Shown piece after piece: positions 1 to 9,048 of a DNA stretch of 64,000 nt. Under the pieces are notes generated by a model, which saw only the letters and a program-made list of their open reading frames with translations, was not told where the DNA came from and did no database searches. The translations under genes and the position numbers were made by a program. Where the stretch lies: NCBI RefSeq assembly GCF_003386165.1, contig NZ_QRDV01000001.1, forward strand, positions 1,221,027 to 1,285,026, written 5' to 3'. The stretch's first letter is position 1. Each line of letters starts with the position of its first letter. The stretch comes from Winogradskyella eximia (GTDB lineage Bacteria > Bacteroidota > Bacteroidia > Flavobacteriales > Flavobacteriaceae).

Positions 1-314
1 AGTATAAAAATTTTCAATGCTTTTCTAAAGTAAATACTGATGTTAAAACTTATAATTGTGATATTAAAACCGCTTTTTGGACACAAAATGGAAATCAATT
101 AATTTTTACTATTACAGCAGATCGTTTTTTAAGAAATATGGTGAGGGCTATTGTAGGCACTATGATAAATATTGGTTTAGGTAAAATGAATTCGGAAGAT
201 TTACATGGGATTATTGCTTCTAAGAGTAGGAGTGAAGCTGGATTTTCTGTACCTGCACATGGTTTGTATTTGGTAGAAATAGTGTATCCAGAAACTATAA
301 GATTAGAGTGTTAA
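1..314 (+). CDS. truA: tRNA pseudouridine synthase A, C-terminal part
   Basis: This is the 3' end of a gene that enters from the left edge; the visible frame starts at position 3 and ends at a TAA at 312-314 (103 codons). TruA isomerises uridines 38-40 in the anticodon arm of many tRNAs. The visible part carries the family's C-terminal landmarks: the segment RFLRNMVRAIVG, which packs against the active site, and the closing signature AGFSVPAHGLYL. The catalytic aspartate lies outside the window. The next gene, an ABC exporter, follows on the same strand after 35 bases. The identification is firm, although only about 40% of a normal-length protein is visible. Confidence 0.93.
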   Translation, partial: YKNFQCFSKVNTDVKTYNCDIKTAFWTQNGNQLIFTITADRFLRNMVRAIVGTMINIGLGKMNSEDLHGIIASKSRSEAGFSVPAHGLYLVEIVYPETIRLEC

Positions 315-349
315 ATTGATAAGATTTCCAATTGATTTGGGAAATAAAT

Positions 350-2116
350 ATGGCAGATAAAAAAAAGAAAATATTTGATGTATCGTTGTTTACGCGATTG
401 CTGCAGTACATAAAACCGTATCGTGCTGTTTTTGTGGTGTCATTAATTTGTGTGATTGGCTTGGCATTATTTGGTGCCTTTAGACCTTATGTTTTAAAAG
501 AAGCAATAGACGTTAAGATAGCAAATAAAGAGTATAACGGCTTTGTTGTTTATATAGTGATTATGCTCGCATTGTTGCTGTTAGAGGTGGTTTCACAGTT
601 ACTTTTTATCTACTATGCAAGTTGGTTAGGACAATCGGTGGTGAGAGATATACGTGTTAAGTTATTTAAACACATGCTTAAATTTAAAATGACATATTTC
701 GATAAATCTTCGGTAGGTGTTTTAATAACAAGAGCAGTCACAGATATGGAGCGTATTGCAGATATCTTTGGTGAAGGGTTATTTATGATTTTTAGTGATA
801 TCTTAAAGATGTTAGTGGTTGCTGGTTTTATGTTTTACATGAATTGGAAATTAAGCCTTATCGTTATTGTAACATTGCCAGTTGTTTTGTTTGCGACTAA
901 GATTTTTCAGAAGTACATGAAACGTGCGTTTGAAGATGTAAGAACGGAAGTGTCTAATCTAAATTCCTTTGTGCAAGAACGTGTAACAGGAATGAAAATA
1001 TTACAATTATTTACACGAGAAGATACAGAATATAAAAAGTTTAAGGCCATTAATGAACGTCATAAAAAAGGCTGGTTAAAAACGGTTTGGTATAATTCTA
1101 TTTTCTTTCCTATTGCAGATTTTATTTCATCTTTAACCATGGGAGCTGTGATTTGGTATGGTGGTTTAAATACCGTGATTGGCCAAACAGCAACTTTAGG
1201 AGATTTAATTGCCTTTACCATGTTTATCCCAATGTTGTTTAGACCTTTAAATCAAATTGCGAATAAATTTAACACGTTACAAATGGGAATGGTTGCTGCA
1301 GATCGTGTATTTAAAGTGTTAGATACAACATCTAATATTGATGATTCTGGCACTATTGAAGCTAAACATTTTAAAGGGAATATTTCGTTTAAAGATGTTC
1401 GATTCTCATACATTAAAGACGAAGAGGTTTTAAAAGGTATTTCGTTTGATGTTAAAGCAGGTGAAACTGTTGCTATTGTTGGTGCAACAGGTGCTGGGAA
1501 ATCTACCATTATTAATTTATTGAATCGTTTTTACGAAATCAATTCTGGTACTATAAAAGTTGATGATACGGATATAAAAGACATGACCTTAAGCTCTCTG
1601 AGAAGTCAGATAGCAGTGGTGTTGCAAGATGTATTTTTATTTGCAGATACTATTCTTAATAATATAACTTTAAATAATGAGGATATTACGGAAGAGGATG
1701 TTGTGAATGCAGCAAAAGCTATTGGAATACATGAGTTTATATCTAGTCTTCCAGGTGGTTATCATTATAATGTAAAAGAAAGAGGTGTGATGTTATCTTC
1801 TGGCCAACGTCAATTAATCTCGTTTTTAAGAGCTTATGTGACTAATCCAAGTATTTTAATTTTAGATGAAGCAACTTCTTCGGTAGATTCATATTCAGAG
1901 CAATTAATACAAGATGCTACAGACAAGATAACTAAAGGAAGAACTTCTATTGTAATTGCACACAGATTAGCAACAATACAACAGGCAGACAAAATTATAG
2001 TTATGGATGCTGGTCAAATTGTTGAAATTGGAACGCACAAATCACTTCTAGCAAAAGAAACGGGTTACTACAAAAATCTATATGAAGTTCAGTTTTTAAA
2101 GGTAGAAGTGGCTTAA
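350..2116 (+). CDS. ABC exporter, fused membrane and ATPase domains
   Basis: A 588-residue half-transporter of the MsbA/multidrug exporter type, expected to work as a homodimer in the inner membrane. About residues 15-310 form a six-helix transmembrane domain. The nucleotide-binding domain follows, with Walker A GATGAGKS near residue 378, a signature LSSGQ (a mild variant of LSGGQ), Walker B ILILDEA near 502 and the switch histidine in IAHRLAT. The frame opens with a TTG at 332, but the ATG at 350 is preferred because it gives the usual short basic N-terminus (MADKKKK). The exported substrate cannot be read from the sequence. The gene faces the DUF3667 operon, with only 8 bases between the two stop codons. 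Confidence 0.88.
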   Translation: MADKKKKIFDVSLFTRLLQYIKPYRAVFVVSLICVIGLALFGAFRPYVLKEAIDVKIANKEYNGFVVYIVIMLALLLLEVVSQLLFIYYASWLGQSVVRDIRVKLFKHMLKFKMTYFDKSSVGVLITRAVTDMERIADIFGEGLFMIFSDILKMLVVAGFMFYMNWKLSLIVIVTLPVVLFATKIFQKYMKRAFEDVRTEVSNLNSFVQERVTGMKILQLFTREDTEYKKFKAINERHKKGWLKTVWYNSIFFPIADFISSLTMGAVIWYGGLNTVIGQTATLGDLIAFTMFIPMLFRPLNQIANKFNTLQMGMVAADRVFKVLDTTSNIDDSGTIEAKHFKGNISFKDVRFSYIKDEEVLKGISFDVKAGETVAIVGATGAGKSTIINLLNRFYEINSGTIKVDDTDIKDMTLSSLRSQIAVVLQDVFLFADTILNNITLNNEDITEEDVVNAAKAIGIHEFISSLPGGYHYNVKERGVMLSSGQRQLISFLRAYVTNPSILILDEATSSVDSYSEQLIQDATDKITKGRTSIVIAHRLATIQQADKIIVMDAGQIVEIGTHKSLLAKETGYYKNLYEVQFLKVEVA

Positions 2117-2124
2117 TATTTTCA

Positions 2125-2934
2125 TTATTTAGTTGCTTCAAACGTAGCTTTTTGTGCTTCAATAATTTCTTGCATAAAGGCAGAATCTTTGAATAGTAAT
2201 GCCATAACAATTCCGAGAATAACACACAGAATCATTACAGCCAGTAAGATTCCAAAGAAGAACATTAACTTTAGTATTAAACTAGGTATAGATAACTTGT
2301 ACAGACGTTTATAGCAATATCCAAAATATGCCATTTGTAGAAAAATACTAGTGGATCCTAATATACTTGAAGGAAGATGAAGCACTAATAACATTATGTT
2401 TAAAAATGAACTAACCAATGAAAATTGAGCCATCATAAACATGGCCATTACGAGATGTTCAGTAAAGTTATATTCCTTTCTATTTACAAAAACCAAGCGC
2501 GATATTATTGCATAAACTGGTATTAAAAGTATCATTACAAAAGAGTAGTACTTTTGCATAATTTTGACCATTTCTTTAGCAATTACTTCCTGTTGCTCAG
2601 CACCAGCTGACGACATTTCTATCATGGCATTTGGAAAATACCTATTAAGAATAAGCATATATAATCCTCCTACTGTAAGTGATAATGCAACAAAGCTAAT
2701 CGGGTTAACATAGCGTTTTCTTACACCACTGATATAACCACCTATAACAACTTCTGGCTTTTTAAATAGATCAATTAAAGTGCGAAGTATCTTGTTGTCA
2801 TAATTAAAAAACGTTTCACTAATGTGCTCAAAAAGATTTCCGAAAGTCAGACGATACCTAATCACTTTGCCGCCGCAACATTTACAATAGTCATCTTGTT
2901 CTGAGAGTTCTGTATGGCAGTTTTTACAATTCAT
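2125..2934 (-). CDS. DUF3667 zinc-ribbon membrane protein (second copy)
   Basis: A 269-residue protein with a short N-terminal zinc ribbon (Cys3, Cys6, then Cys17, Cys19 and Cys20) followed by a conserved cytoplasmic segment around LRTLIDLFKKPE and about five hydrophobic helices. This layout is that of DUF3667, a family of unknown function common in Flavobacteriia. Its start codon overlaps the stop codon of the upstream paralogue by four bases (ATGA), so the two copies are probably translationally coupled. The two share the ribbon, the LRTxIDLFxxPE motif and the YNFTEH motif, which points to an old tandem duplication. Function is unknown; being last in the cdaA operon suggests an envelope or signalling role, but that is inference. 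Confidence 0.8.
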   Translation of the reverse strand: MNCKNCHTELSEQDDYCKCCGGKVIRYRLTFGNLFEHISETFFNYDNKILRTLIDLFKKPEVVIGGYISGVRKRYVNPISFVALSLTVGGLYMLILNRYFPNAMIEMSSAGAEQQEVIAKEMVKIMQKYYSFVMILLIPVYAIISRLVFVNRKEYNFTEHLVMAMFMMAQFSLVSSFLNIMLLVLHLPSSILGSTSIFLQMAYFGYCYKRLYKLSIPSLILKLMFFFGILLAVMILCVILGIVMALLFKDSAFMQEIIEAQKATFEATK

Positions 2935-3722
2935 TTATATATGGCAATGCCAATTATTATAACTATTATTAGCATTAGTAATCCAATGATCATAAATGAC
3001 CCAATATAGATTGCCATTACGAGTAAAAATCGAGCAAAGGTCTCCCAAAAAGTGGTTTTAAATATACGTTTTAGAACATAAAATAAATACGCAAAAGTGG
3101 GTATGTATATTATAGAAGATATTACAAAGTAATTTAATCCCAATACTAAAAATAGTATAGTGAGTAAAGCGGTTACAATGATTACTTGAGCAGAGTAGTA
3201 TAAATTAATAACAATATGTTCTGTAAAATTATAGCTTCTTTCTCCAATAATATAATAGGCAAGCCAACTCCCAAGAGCGGAAAACGGAACGGTTAAAATG
3301 TAAATTAATCCTTGATAATTATTGATACTATTAAAATCAATATCTTTAAAAGGGTTGTCAGCTTTAGCTGATGAAGCATTAAAACCTTCAGCAAACCCAG
3401 ATCCAAAATCCATTGATTCTTTAAAAAAAGTAGACATTAAAAATACTTGAAAACCAACTAAAGTTATTGATATAGCAAAATACTGAATCACATCAATATA
3501 TTTTTTTCTAGTACCGTTTATGTAGCCAATAATTACAGTTTCAGGTGTTCTAAATAAGTCTATAAATGTTCGCAGAAACTTGTTGTCAACACAAAGAAAT
3601 TGTTCGTTAACTTGTTGGGCTAAGACTTTTGGCTTTAGGCGATTCTGAATCACTTTTGCGCCACATTCATCACAAAATTTTTGTGAGTCTCTAAGATTGT
3701 TATTACAGTTTTTACAATTCAC
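2931..3722 (-). CDS. DUF3667 zinc-ribbon membrane protein (first copy)
   Basis: A 263-residue paralogue of the next gene in the operon, with zinc-ribbon cysteines at residues 3, 6, 17 and 20, the motif LRTFIDLFRTPE and several membrane helices, the last one very rich in isoleucine. Translation appears to start at a GTG whose G is also the last base of the cdaA TAG stop codon, a one-base overlap. There is no nearer in-frame ATG that would keep the zinc ribbon intact, so the GTG start is well supported. The tight packing cdaA - DUF3667 - DUF3667 indicates one mRNA. The family has no assigned function. Confidence 0.8.
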   Translation of the reverse strand: MNCKNCNNNLRDSQKFCDECGAKVIQNRLKPKVLAQQVNEQFLCVDNKFLRTFIDLFRTPETVIIGYINGTRKKYIDVIQYFAISITLVGFQVFLMSTFFKESMDFGSGFAEGFNASSAKADNPFKDIDFNSINNYQGLIYILTVPFSALGSWLAYYIIGERSYNFTEHIVINLYYSAQVIIVTALLTILFLVLGLNYFVISSIIYIPTFAYLFYVLKRIFKTTFWETFARFLLVMAIYIGSFMIIGLLMLIIVIIIGIAIYK

Positions 3723-4504
3723 TACCCTAAATCTGTTTTTATTTTTTGGGTAAGCTCGTCTGTATCTTTAAATATCACAAACTCTCCGTTTTTAATATAA
3801 GAAATTTGCCCAGTTTCTTCACTCACACAAAGTGCTAAAGCATCTGTTTTTTCTGTTATACCAATGGCAGCTCTGTGTCTTAATCCAAAGCGTTCAGGAA
3901 TATTTTTTTCATTATTAACAGGAAGAATAACACGTGTGGCTTTAACAATATTTTTATCAATTATTATTGCACCATCATGGAGAGGGCTATTTTTAAAAAA
4001 GATACTTTCAATAATGGGTTGTGAGACTAAAATATTCATTTCGTCTCCGGTATCGGTTAAGAAATCTAAGTTGTTATTACGTTCTATTACAATTAACGCT
4101 CCAGTGTTAGTTGTTCCCATTTTGTTGCAAGCCTTAATAATGGCATCAACATCTGTAGAGGTTTGGTCTTCGTTTTTAAGAAACTTAAAGTTTTTAAAAA
4201 GATTTCGTTTGCCACCAATATTGGTAGAGCCAACCATTAGAAGGAACTTTCTAATTTCTGGTTGAAAGACGACGATTAAAGCAATAATACCAACCTTCAT
4301 AAAACCATCAAAAATGCTATAAAGCATCTGCATATTGAGGTAATCGGTTAATCGCCAAGCAAAATAAATAATAAGGATACCAATAAAGATATTGATAGCA
4401 ACAGTACCTTTTACAAGCTTGTAGATGTAATAAAGAAGAATAGCAACAAGGAAGACATCCACGAAGTCTATAAATCTAAAATCCCAAATTTGTAAGTTTT
4501 CCAA
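3722..4504 (-). CDS. cdaA: Diadenylate cyclase CdaA
   Basis: A 260-residue membrane-bound diadenylate cyclase, which condenses two ATP into cyclic di-AMP. Three N-terminal helices (residues 13-85) are followed by the DisA_N/DAC catalytic domain. The two family motifs are present: DGA (LHDGAIII, near residue 175), which coordinates the metal and attacking hydroxyl, and RHR (LRHRAAIG, near 208), which binds the ATP phosphates. The length matches CdaA/YbbP proteins. In Firmicutes cdaA is usually followed by the regulator cdaR; here it is followed by two DUF3667 genes, and folP lies upstream in the same operon. c-di-AMP usually controls potassium and osmolyte balance; no obvious c-di-AMP target was recognised in the window. 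Confidence 0.92.
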   Translation of the reverse strand: MENLQIWDFRFIDFVDVFLVAILLYYIYKLVKGTVAINIFIGILIIYFAWRLTDYLNMQMLYSIFDGFMKVGIIALIVVFQPEIRKFLLMVGSTNIGGKRNLFKNFKFLKNEDQTSTDVDAIIKACNKMGTTNTGALIVIERNNNLDFLTDTGDEMNILVSQPIIESIFFKNSPLHDGAIIIDKNIVKATRVILPVNNEKNIPERFGLRHRAAIGITEKTDALALCVSEETGQISYIKNGEFVIFKDTDELTQKIKTDLG

Positions 4505-4593
4505 ATGATTTGTCTTTTTGCTAATTTAAGAATTTATGTGAATTAGAAGATTATAATTGTACTCAATAATCCAAAATTTGTTAGATCTGGTGC

Positions 4594-5304
4594 TTAATAG
4601 ATGAATTCGTTAGAGGTAATTTTTAGCTTTTCTGTATTTAATTTTTCTAATGTAGACTTCATTGAAATATAGTCTTGAAAGCTTAAGTGTCCATCAAAAT
4701 ATATGTTGAGTGAAAATCCAGAGGTTATGATATTTTTATCAGGCATAGCCGTGTAAATTGCTTTCTGGTATTGTAAAATAGGTATTATTAAATTTTCGAA
4801 ATCAGCTTTATTGCCATTGTCAATTACTAAGTAAGTTGCAGGAATTGGTAATTCAGAAATAACAGCATCGTCTATGGGTTTTAGCTGCAACGCATGTAGA
4901 TTAATAGAGTCTTTATGGCTATTAACCATTTCATAGTAAACATCGGTAAACTCTAAAAATCCTAAATTTTTAATACTTGTATCATTACATGTAAAATAAT
5001 TCTTAGCATTTTCATTCTTATGCATTTCTGCATTACGTTTTTTGTCTTGCAAAAATTTAATATGCGGAATCGCTTGTTTTAATGTTAGACGTTTATCTAC
5101 ATTCACTAACCAATTCGTTGTAATTATTAAATTTTTACGGTTTAACAATGTGGAATCTGGTTGTGTTTCATCATAAAAAATATAACCAGGTGAGACATCT
5201 AAAACTTCTGTGGTTTTAGCATTTTCAATTTCAGGTAAAAGTAAAACACGTTCGTTATTGCAACTTAGGCAACATAAAAAAATAAGTAAATATATAATAC
5301 GCAT
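4594..5304 (-). CDS. Predicted lipoprotein of unknown function
   Basis: A 236-residue protein with a short hydrophobic leader ending in a lipobox-like CLSC, so Cys15 is the likely lipidated residue. No catalytic motif was recognised. The body is hydrophilic, with no further membrane helix. It starts three bases after the folP stop codon and precedes cdaA by 89 bases, so it sits inside the folP-cdaA operon. The tight link to folP suggests co-expression but says little about the role. Confidence 0.65.
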   Translation of the reverse strand: MRIIYLLIFLCCLSCNNERVLLLPEIENAKTTEVLDVSPGYIFYDETQPDSTLLNRKNLIITTNWLVNVDKRLTLKQAIPHIKFLQDKKRNAEMHKNENAKNYFTCNDTSIKNLGFLEFTDVYYEMVNSHKDSINLHALQLKPIDDAVISELPIPATYLVIDNGNKADFENLIIPILQYQKAIYTAMPDKNIITSGFSLNIYFDGHLSFQDYISMKSTLEKLNTEKLKITSNEFIY

Positions 5305-5307
5305 GGA

Positions 5308-6135
5308 TTAATTAGATTTCAATTGATTGTAAAGTGTTACACATTCCATCGCTTCTTTTACATCGTGTACACGTAATATTGATGCTCCATTTTCTAAAGC
5401 TACCATATGCAAAGCTGTTGTACCGTTTAAGGCCTCTTTAGCTGTTGAATTTAGTGTTTTATAAATCATAGATTTTCTAGAAACACCTGCTAAAATAGGT
5501 TGGTCTGTGAGTTGTAGTAATTTTAATGAATTCAGTAATTCAAAGTTTTGTGCTATGGTTTTTGCAAATCCAAAGCCAGGATCGATAATTATATCGTTTA
5601 TTTTTTCTTTGCGAGCAGCCGCTATGCGTTCAGCAAAATAAGCGATAACATTTTTGGTTATATCGTTGTATTCTGTTTGTTGCTGCATGGTTTTGGGATT
5701 GCCTTTCATGTGCATCATTATGTAAGGTACACCAAGATTTCCAACGGTAGAAAGCATTTTTGTGTCTAGTTTTCCTGCAGAAATATCATTAACTAAAGCA
5801 GCTCCGTTTTCAATACTTTGTTTGGCTACATCGCTTCTAAATGTATCAATGGAAATTAAAGTGTCAGGGAAATGTTTCAAAATAATTTTAACTATTGGAA
5901 CAACTCGATTGAGTTCTTCAGCTTCACTAACATCATCTGCATTAGGTCTGGAGCTGTAACCTCCAATATCTATAAAAGTGGCATTTTGTTTCAACATAAC
6001 CTCCACCTTATTTAAAATATCAGCTTCATCTTTATATTTTCCGCCATCAAAAAAGGAATCAGGTGTAACATTTAAAATTCCCATCACTTTTGGTGTGGAT
6101 AAATCGATCAGTTTGCCTTTGCAATTTATATTCAT
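5308..6135 (-). CDS. folP: Dihydropteroate synthase
   Basis: A 275-residue TIM-barrel enzyme that joins 4-aminobenzoate to dihydropterin pyrophosphate in folate synthesis. The family signatures are clear: NVTPDSFFDGG near residue 23 (pyrophosphate loop), IDIGGYSSRP near residue 56 (the usual form is DxGGESTRP, so this has Tyr-Ser for Glu-Ser and Ser for Thr), and DPGFGFAK near 190. The length is normal. It heads the minus-strand operon and is divergent from the DUF1599 gene with a 95-base gap. Positions around the TRP loop affect sulfonamide binding in other organisms; no resistance phenotype is claimed from this variant. Confidence 0.93.
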   Translation of the reverse strand: MNINCKGKLIDLSTPKVMGILNVTPDSFFDGGKYKDEADILNKVEVMLKQNATFIDIGGYSSRPNADDVSEAEELNRVVPIVKIILKHFPDTLISIDTFRSDVAKQSIENGAALVNDISAGKLDTKMLSTVGNLGVPYIMMHMKGNPKTMQQQTEYNDITKNVIAYFAERIAAARKEKINDIIIDPGFGFAKTIAQNFELLNSLKLLQLTDQPILAGVSRKSMIYKTLNSTAKEALNGTTALHMVALENGASILRVHDVKEAMECVTLYNQLKSN

Positions 6136-6230
6136 CTTTAATCTAAAAATAACGTTAAGAAAACTTTAAACCTCAAACTTTGAACTTCTAATTTATTTAT
6201 GCGAAATTTACGCAAATTTTAATGTAATAG

Positions 6231-6773
6231 ATGCAAGATACTTCAAAACAATACGATGCTGTTATCGCAAAATGTAGAGCACTTTTTATTAATAAGATGA
6301 GTGATTATGGTAGTGCATGGCGAATTTTAAGATTACCATCATTAACCGATCAAATTTTTATTAAGGCTCAACGCATTAGAGGCTTACAGCAAAATGCAGT
6401 AAGAAAAGTTGATGAAGGAGAAGTAAGCGAATTTATAGGCATTATTAATTATTGTTTAATGGCACTGATTCAATTAGAAAAAGGTGTTGTTGAGCAACCA
6501 GACTTAAACACAGAAGACGCTACTAAACTTTATGATGAAAAAATTGCAATCACAAAACAGTTGATGCTCGATAAAAATCACGATTATGGTGAGGCTTGGA
6601 GAGATATGCGTGTAAGTTCTTTAACAGATTTGATTTTGCAAAAATTATTACGAGTTAAGCAAATTGAAGACAACGCAGGTAAAACAATTGTGAGTGAAGG
6701 CATTGATGCGAATTATCAAGATATGATAAACTATGCGGTTTTTGCTATGATTCATTTAGGAGAAAGTAAGTAA
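6231..6773 (+). CDS. DUF1599 protein with two internal repeats
   Basis: A 180-residue protein built of two homologous halves. Each half begins with a Tyr-Asp, continues through a KxxDYGxAWR motif (MSDYGSAWRILR and NHDYGEAWRDMR), then SLTDxI and a repeated RxxxIxxNA-type helix. This is the DUF1599 family, also described as a nucleotide-modification-associated domain; its biochemical activity is not established. It lies divergently from folP and 16 bases ahead of the BT_3928 gene, an arrangement I recognise as common in flavobacteria. No signal peptide is visible, so a cytoplasmic location is likely. Confidence 0.8.
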   Translation: MQDTSKQYDAVIAKCRALFINKMSDYGSAWRILRLPSLTDQIFIKAQRIRGLQQNAVRKVDEGEVSEFIGIINYCLMALIQLEKGVVEQPDLNTEDATKLYDEKIAITKQLMLDKNHDYGEAWRDMRVSSLTDLILQKLLRVKQIEDNAGKTIVSEGIDANYQDMINYAVFAMIHLGESK

Positions 6774-6789
6774 ATAGATTTTATTAATT

Positions 6790-7884
6790 ATGAAATACAT
6801 AGTACAAATTAGCAGAGTATTTACGGGAATATTATTTATTATCTCAGGATTTATAAAACTGAATGATCCACTTGGTTTTTCATATAAGCTTGAAGAATAT
6901 TTTGGAGCAGATGTTTTAAATCTAGAATTTCTAATTCCGTATGCACTTGGTATTTCTGTAATTGTTGTGGTATTCGAAGTTGTTTTGGGTGTCTTTTTAT
7001 TAATAGGCTATAAACCAAAATTTACGGTTTGGAGTTTATTGTTAATGATTGTGTTTTTTACATTTCTTACCTTTTATTCAGCGTACTTTGATAAAGTTAA
7101 AGATTGCGGCTGCTTTGGTGATGCCTTAAAATTAACACCTTGGGAAAGTTTCACTAAAGATCTAGTATTACTTGTACTAATTTTAATATTGTTTGCAGGT
7201 GTAAAATACATTAAACCATTGTTCTCAAAATTGCCAACAACTATAATTGCATTATTTAGCTTTATTCTTTCTTTATGGTTTGGCTATCATGTGTTAATGC
7301 ATTTACCAGCTATAGATTTTAGAGCTTATAAGATTGGATCTAACTTCCAAGAAGGTATGTCAACACCAGAAGATGCAGCAAAAGCAGTTTCAGAATATAC
7401 TTGGACGTTTAATGTTAATGGAGAAGAACAAGAATTTGTAACCAATGGTAGTTATCCAAAAGTAGACGGTGAGTATGTTGGTGTAGAAACTAAGGTAATA
7501 GATGAAGGTTATGTGCCACCAATTCAAGATTTCTCTATAGAATCTGATGATGAAGATTTAACTGCACAATTTTTAGAGGTAGATAAACTTCTTATCGTTG
7601 CTATGTATAGTATTCCAAAAGGTGAGTTAGAAGGAGTTAATAAACTAAAAACGTTTACTGATAACGCAAAATCTAAAGGTTATACTGTGATAGGGTTAAC
7701 CTCTTCAGGACCTCAAGATAAAGCGCAAATAAAGCAAGATCATAATCTTAATTTTGAGTTTTATTTATGTGATGAAAAAGTGATTAAAACCATTGTGAGA
7801 TCAAATCCTGGAATAGTAATTTTAAATAAAGGAACAGTTATGAACAAAGCACATTGGAACGATATTGAAGATATAGAACTTTAA
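6790..7884 (+). CDS. BT_3928 family membrane protein (DoxX plus thioredoxin-like)
   Basis: A 364-residue protein. Residues 1-145 form a four-helix DoxX-like membrane domain with the typical motif KDCGCFGDALKL between helices 3 and 4 and SGFIKLNDPLGF near the N-terminus. A fifth helix follows, then a C-terminal domain of thioredoxin-like fold (LLIVAMYSIP, VIGLTSSGP, NPGIVILNKG) that lacks a CxxC active site. This matches the family named BT_3928 in Bacteroidota. DoxX-type proteins are linked to redox and thiosulfate or quinone chemistry, but the role of this fusion is unknown. It lies between the DUF1599 gene and the permease on the same strand, with very short spacers. Confidence 0.82.
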   Translation: MKYIVQISRVFTGILFIISGFIKLNDPLGFSYKLEEYFGADVLNLEFLIPYALGISVIVVVFEVVLGVFLLIGYKPKFTVWSLLLMIVFFTFLTFYSAYFDKVKDCGCFGDALKLTPWESFTKDLVLLVLILILFAGVKYIKPLFSKLPTTIIALFSFILSLWFGYHVLMHLPAIDFRAYKIGSNFQEGMSTPEDAAKAVSEYTWTFNVNGEEQEFVTNGSYPKVDGEYVGVETKVIDEGYVPPIQDFSIESDDEDLTAQFLEVDKLLIVAMYSIPKGELEGVNKLKTFTDNAKSKGYTVIGLTSSGPQDKAQIKQDHNLNFEFYLCDEKVIKTIVRSNPGIVILNKGTVMNKAHWNDIEDIEL

Positions 7885-7885
7885 T

Positions 7886-8962
7886 TTGGTCAGGTATCTT
7901 ATAAATAAAATCCTTTATGCTTTTATCACCTTATTAGGTGTTATTACTGTCATTTTCTTTTTATTCAATATTCTGCCAGGCGATCCTGCTAAGATGATGT
8001 TAGGTCAAAATCAAACAGCAGAACAAGTTAAAAACGTAAAACAGAAATACGGTTTTGATAAACCTATTAGTACACAGTTTTTTTATTATCTAAATGATTT
8101 ATCGCCAATTTCATTTCATTCAAATACAGTAAAGGATTATACACACTTAAGTCCAAATAAATATACAGCAACAGCGCTTTTTACTATTGGGAATACAACA
8201 ACTGTTTTAAAAGCACCTTATTTAAGAGAATCCTTTACCAAACAAGGTAAAAAAGTATCTCAAATTATAGGAGAGACTATTCCTAATACATTTGTGTTAG
8301 CCGTTTCAGCAATCGTTATAGCCATTGTTTTAGGTATTGTTTTCGGAATCATTTCAGCATTATACAAGGATACTTGGGTAGATAAAACCATTCAAATTCT
8401 AAGCACTTTTGGTATGAGTGTACCCTCTTTTTTTAGTGCCATTTTATTTGCATGGTTATTTGGTTTTGTATGGCATAAATACACTAATTTAGAAATGACA
8501 GGTAGTTTGTACGAGCTAGATGATTTTGGTGAGAAAATAAACATTAGATGGAAAAATTTAATACTTCCCGCAATTGTTTTAGGCATAAGACCTTTGGCTG
8601 TTGTAATTCAGTTAATGCGAAACTCATTATTAGAAGTTCTAAACCAAGATTATATTAGGACAGCGAGAGCTAAAGGGTTGAGTGAGTTTCAGGTGATAAA
8701 AAATCATGCCGTAAAAAATGCTTTAAATCCTGTAGTAACAGCAATTTCTGGTTGGTTTGCATCTATGTTGGCAGGAGCCGTTTTTGTAGAGTATATTTTC
8801 GGTTGGAATGGCTTAGGTAAAGAAATCGTAAACGCACTAAATACATTAGATTTACCAGTAATAATGGGATCTGTTTTAGTAATTGCTATCATATTTATAA
8901 CCATAAATATTTTTGTAGATATTATATATGCTTGGTTAGATCCACGAGTAAAGCTAGCTTAA
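7886..8962 (+). CDS. ABC transporter permease, DppB/OppB type
   Basis: A 358-residue inner-membrane permease of the dipeptide/oligopeptide/nickel importer class. The N-terminal motif FNILPGDPA and the EAA-loop region (RTARAKGLSEFQVIKNHAVKNALNP) are diagnostic, and about six helices are visible. The frame starts with a TTG one base after the stop codon of the preceding gene; no in-frame ATG occurs before PAKMM, so the TTG start is likely real. A roughly 85-residue loop (residues about 60-140) between the first helix and the rest is longer than in classical DppB. No second permease, ATPase or binding protein is adjacent, so its partners must be encoded elsewhere. Confidence 0.85.
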   Translation: MVRYLINKILYAFITLLGVITVIFFLFNILPGDPAKMMLGQNQTAEQVKNVKQKYGFDKPISTQFFYYLNDLSPISFHSNTVKDYTHLSPNKYTATALFTIGNTTTVLKAPYLRESFTKQGKKVSQIIGETIPNTFVLAVSAIVIAIVLGIVFGIISALYKDTWVDKTIQILSTFGMSVPSFFSAILFAWLFGFVWHKYTNLEMTGSLYELDDFGEKINIRWKNLILPAIVLGIRPLAVVIQLMRNSLLEVLNQDYIRTARAKGLSEFQVIKNHAVKNALNPVVTAISGWFASMLAGAVFVEYIFGWNGLGKEIVNALNTLDLPVIMGSVLVIAIIFITINIFVDIIYAWLDPRVKLA

Positions 8963-9005
8963 TGAAATACTGATAATTGTCAATTTACTTTCATCATTAT
9001 TGTGT

Positions 9006-9013
9006 TATTTTTG
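9006..9013 (+). promoter_or_regulatory. Putative -7 element of the tpiA promoter
   Basis: TATTTTTG matches the Bacteroidota housekeeping -7 consensus TAnnTTTG and lies 36 bases ahead of the tpiA ATG. No good TTG -33 partner is visible at the usual distance. Confidence 0.5.
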
Positions 9014-9048
9014 TGTACTAAACTTAAGAATTCAATATACTTTATATT

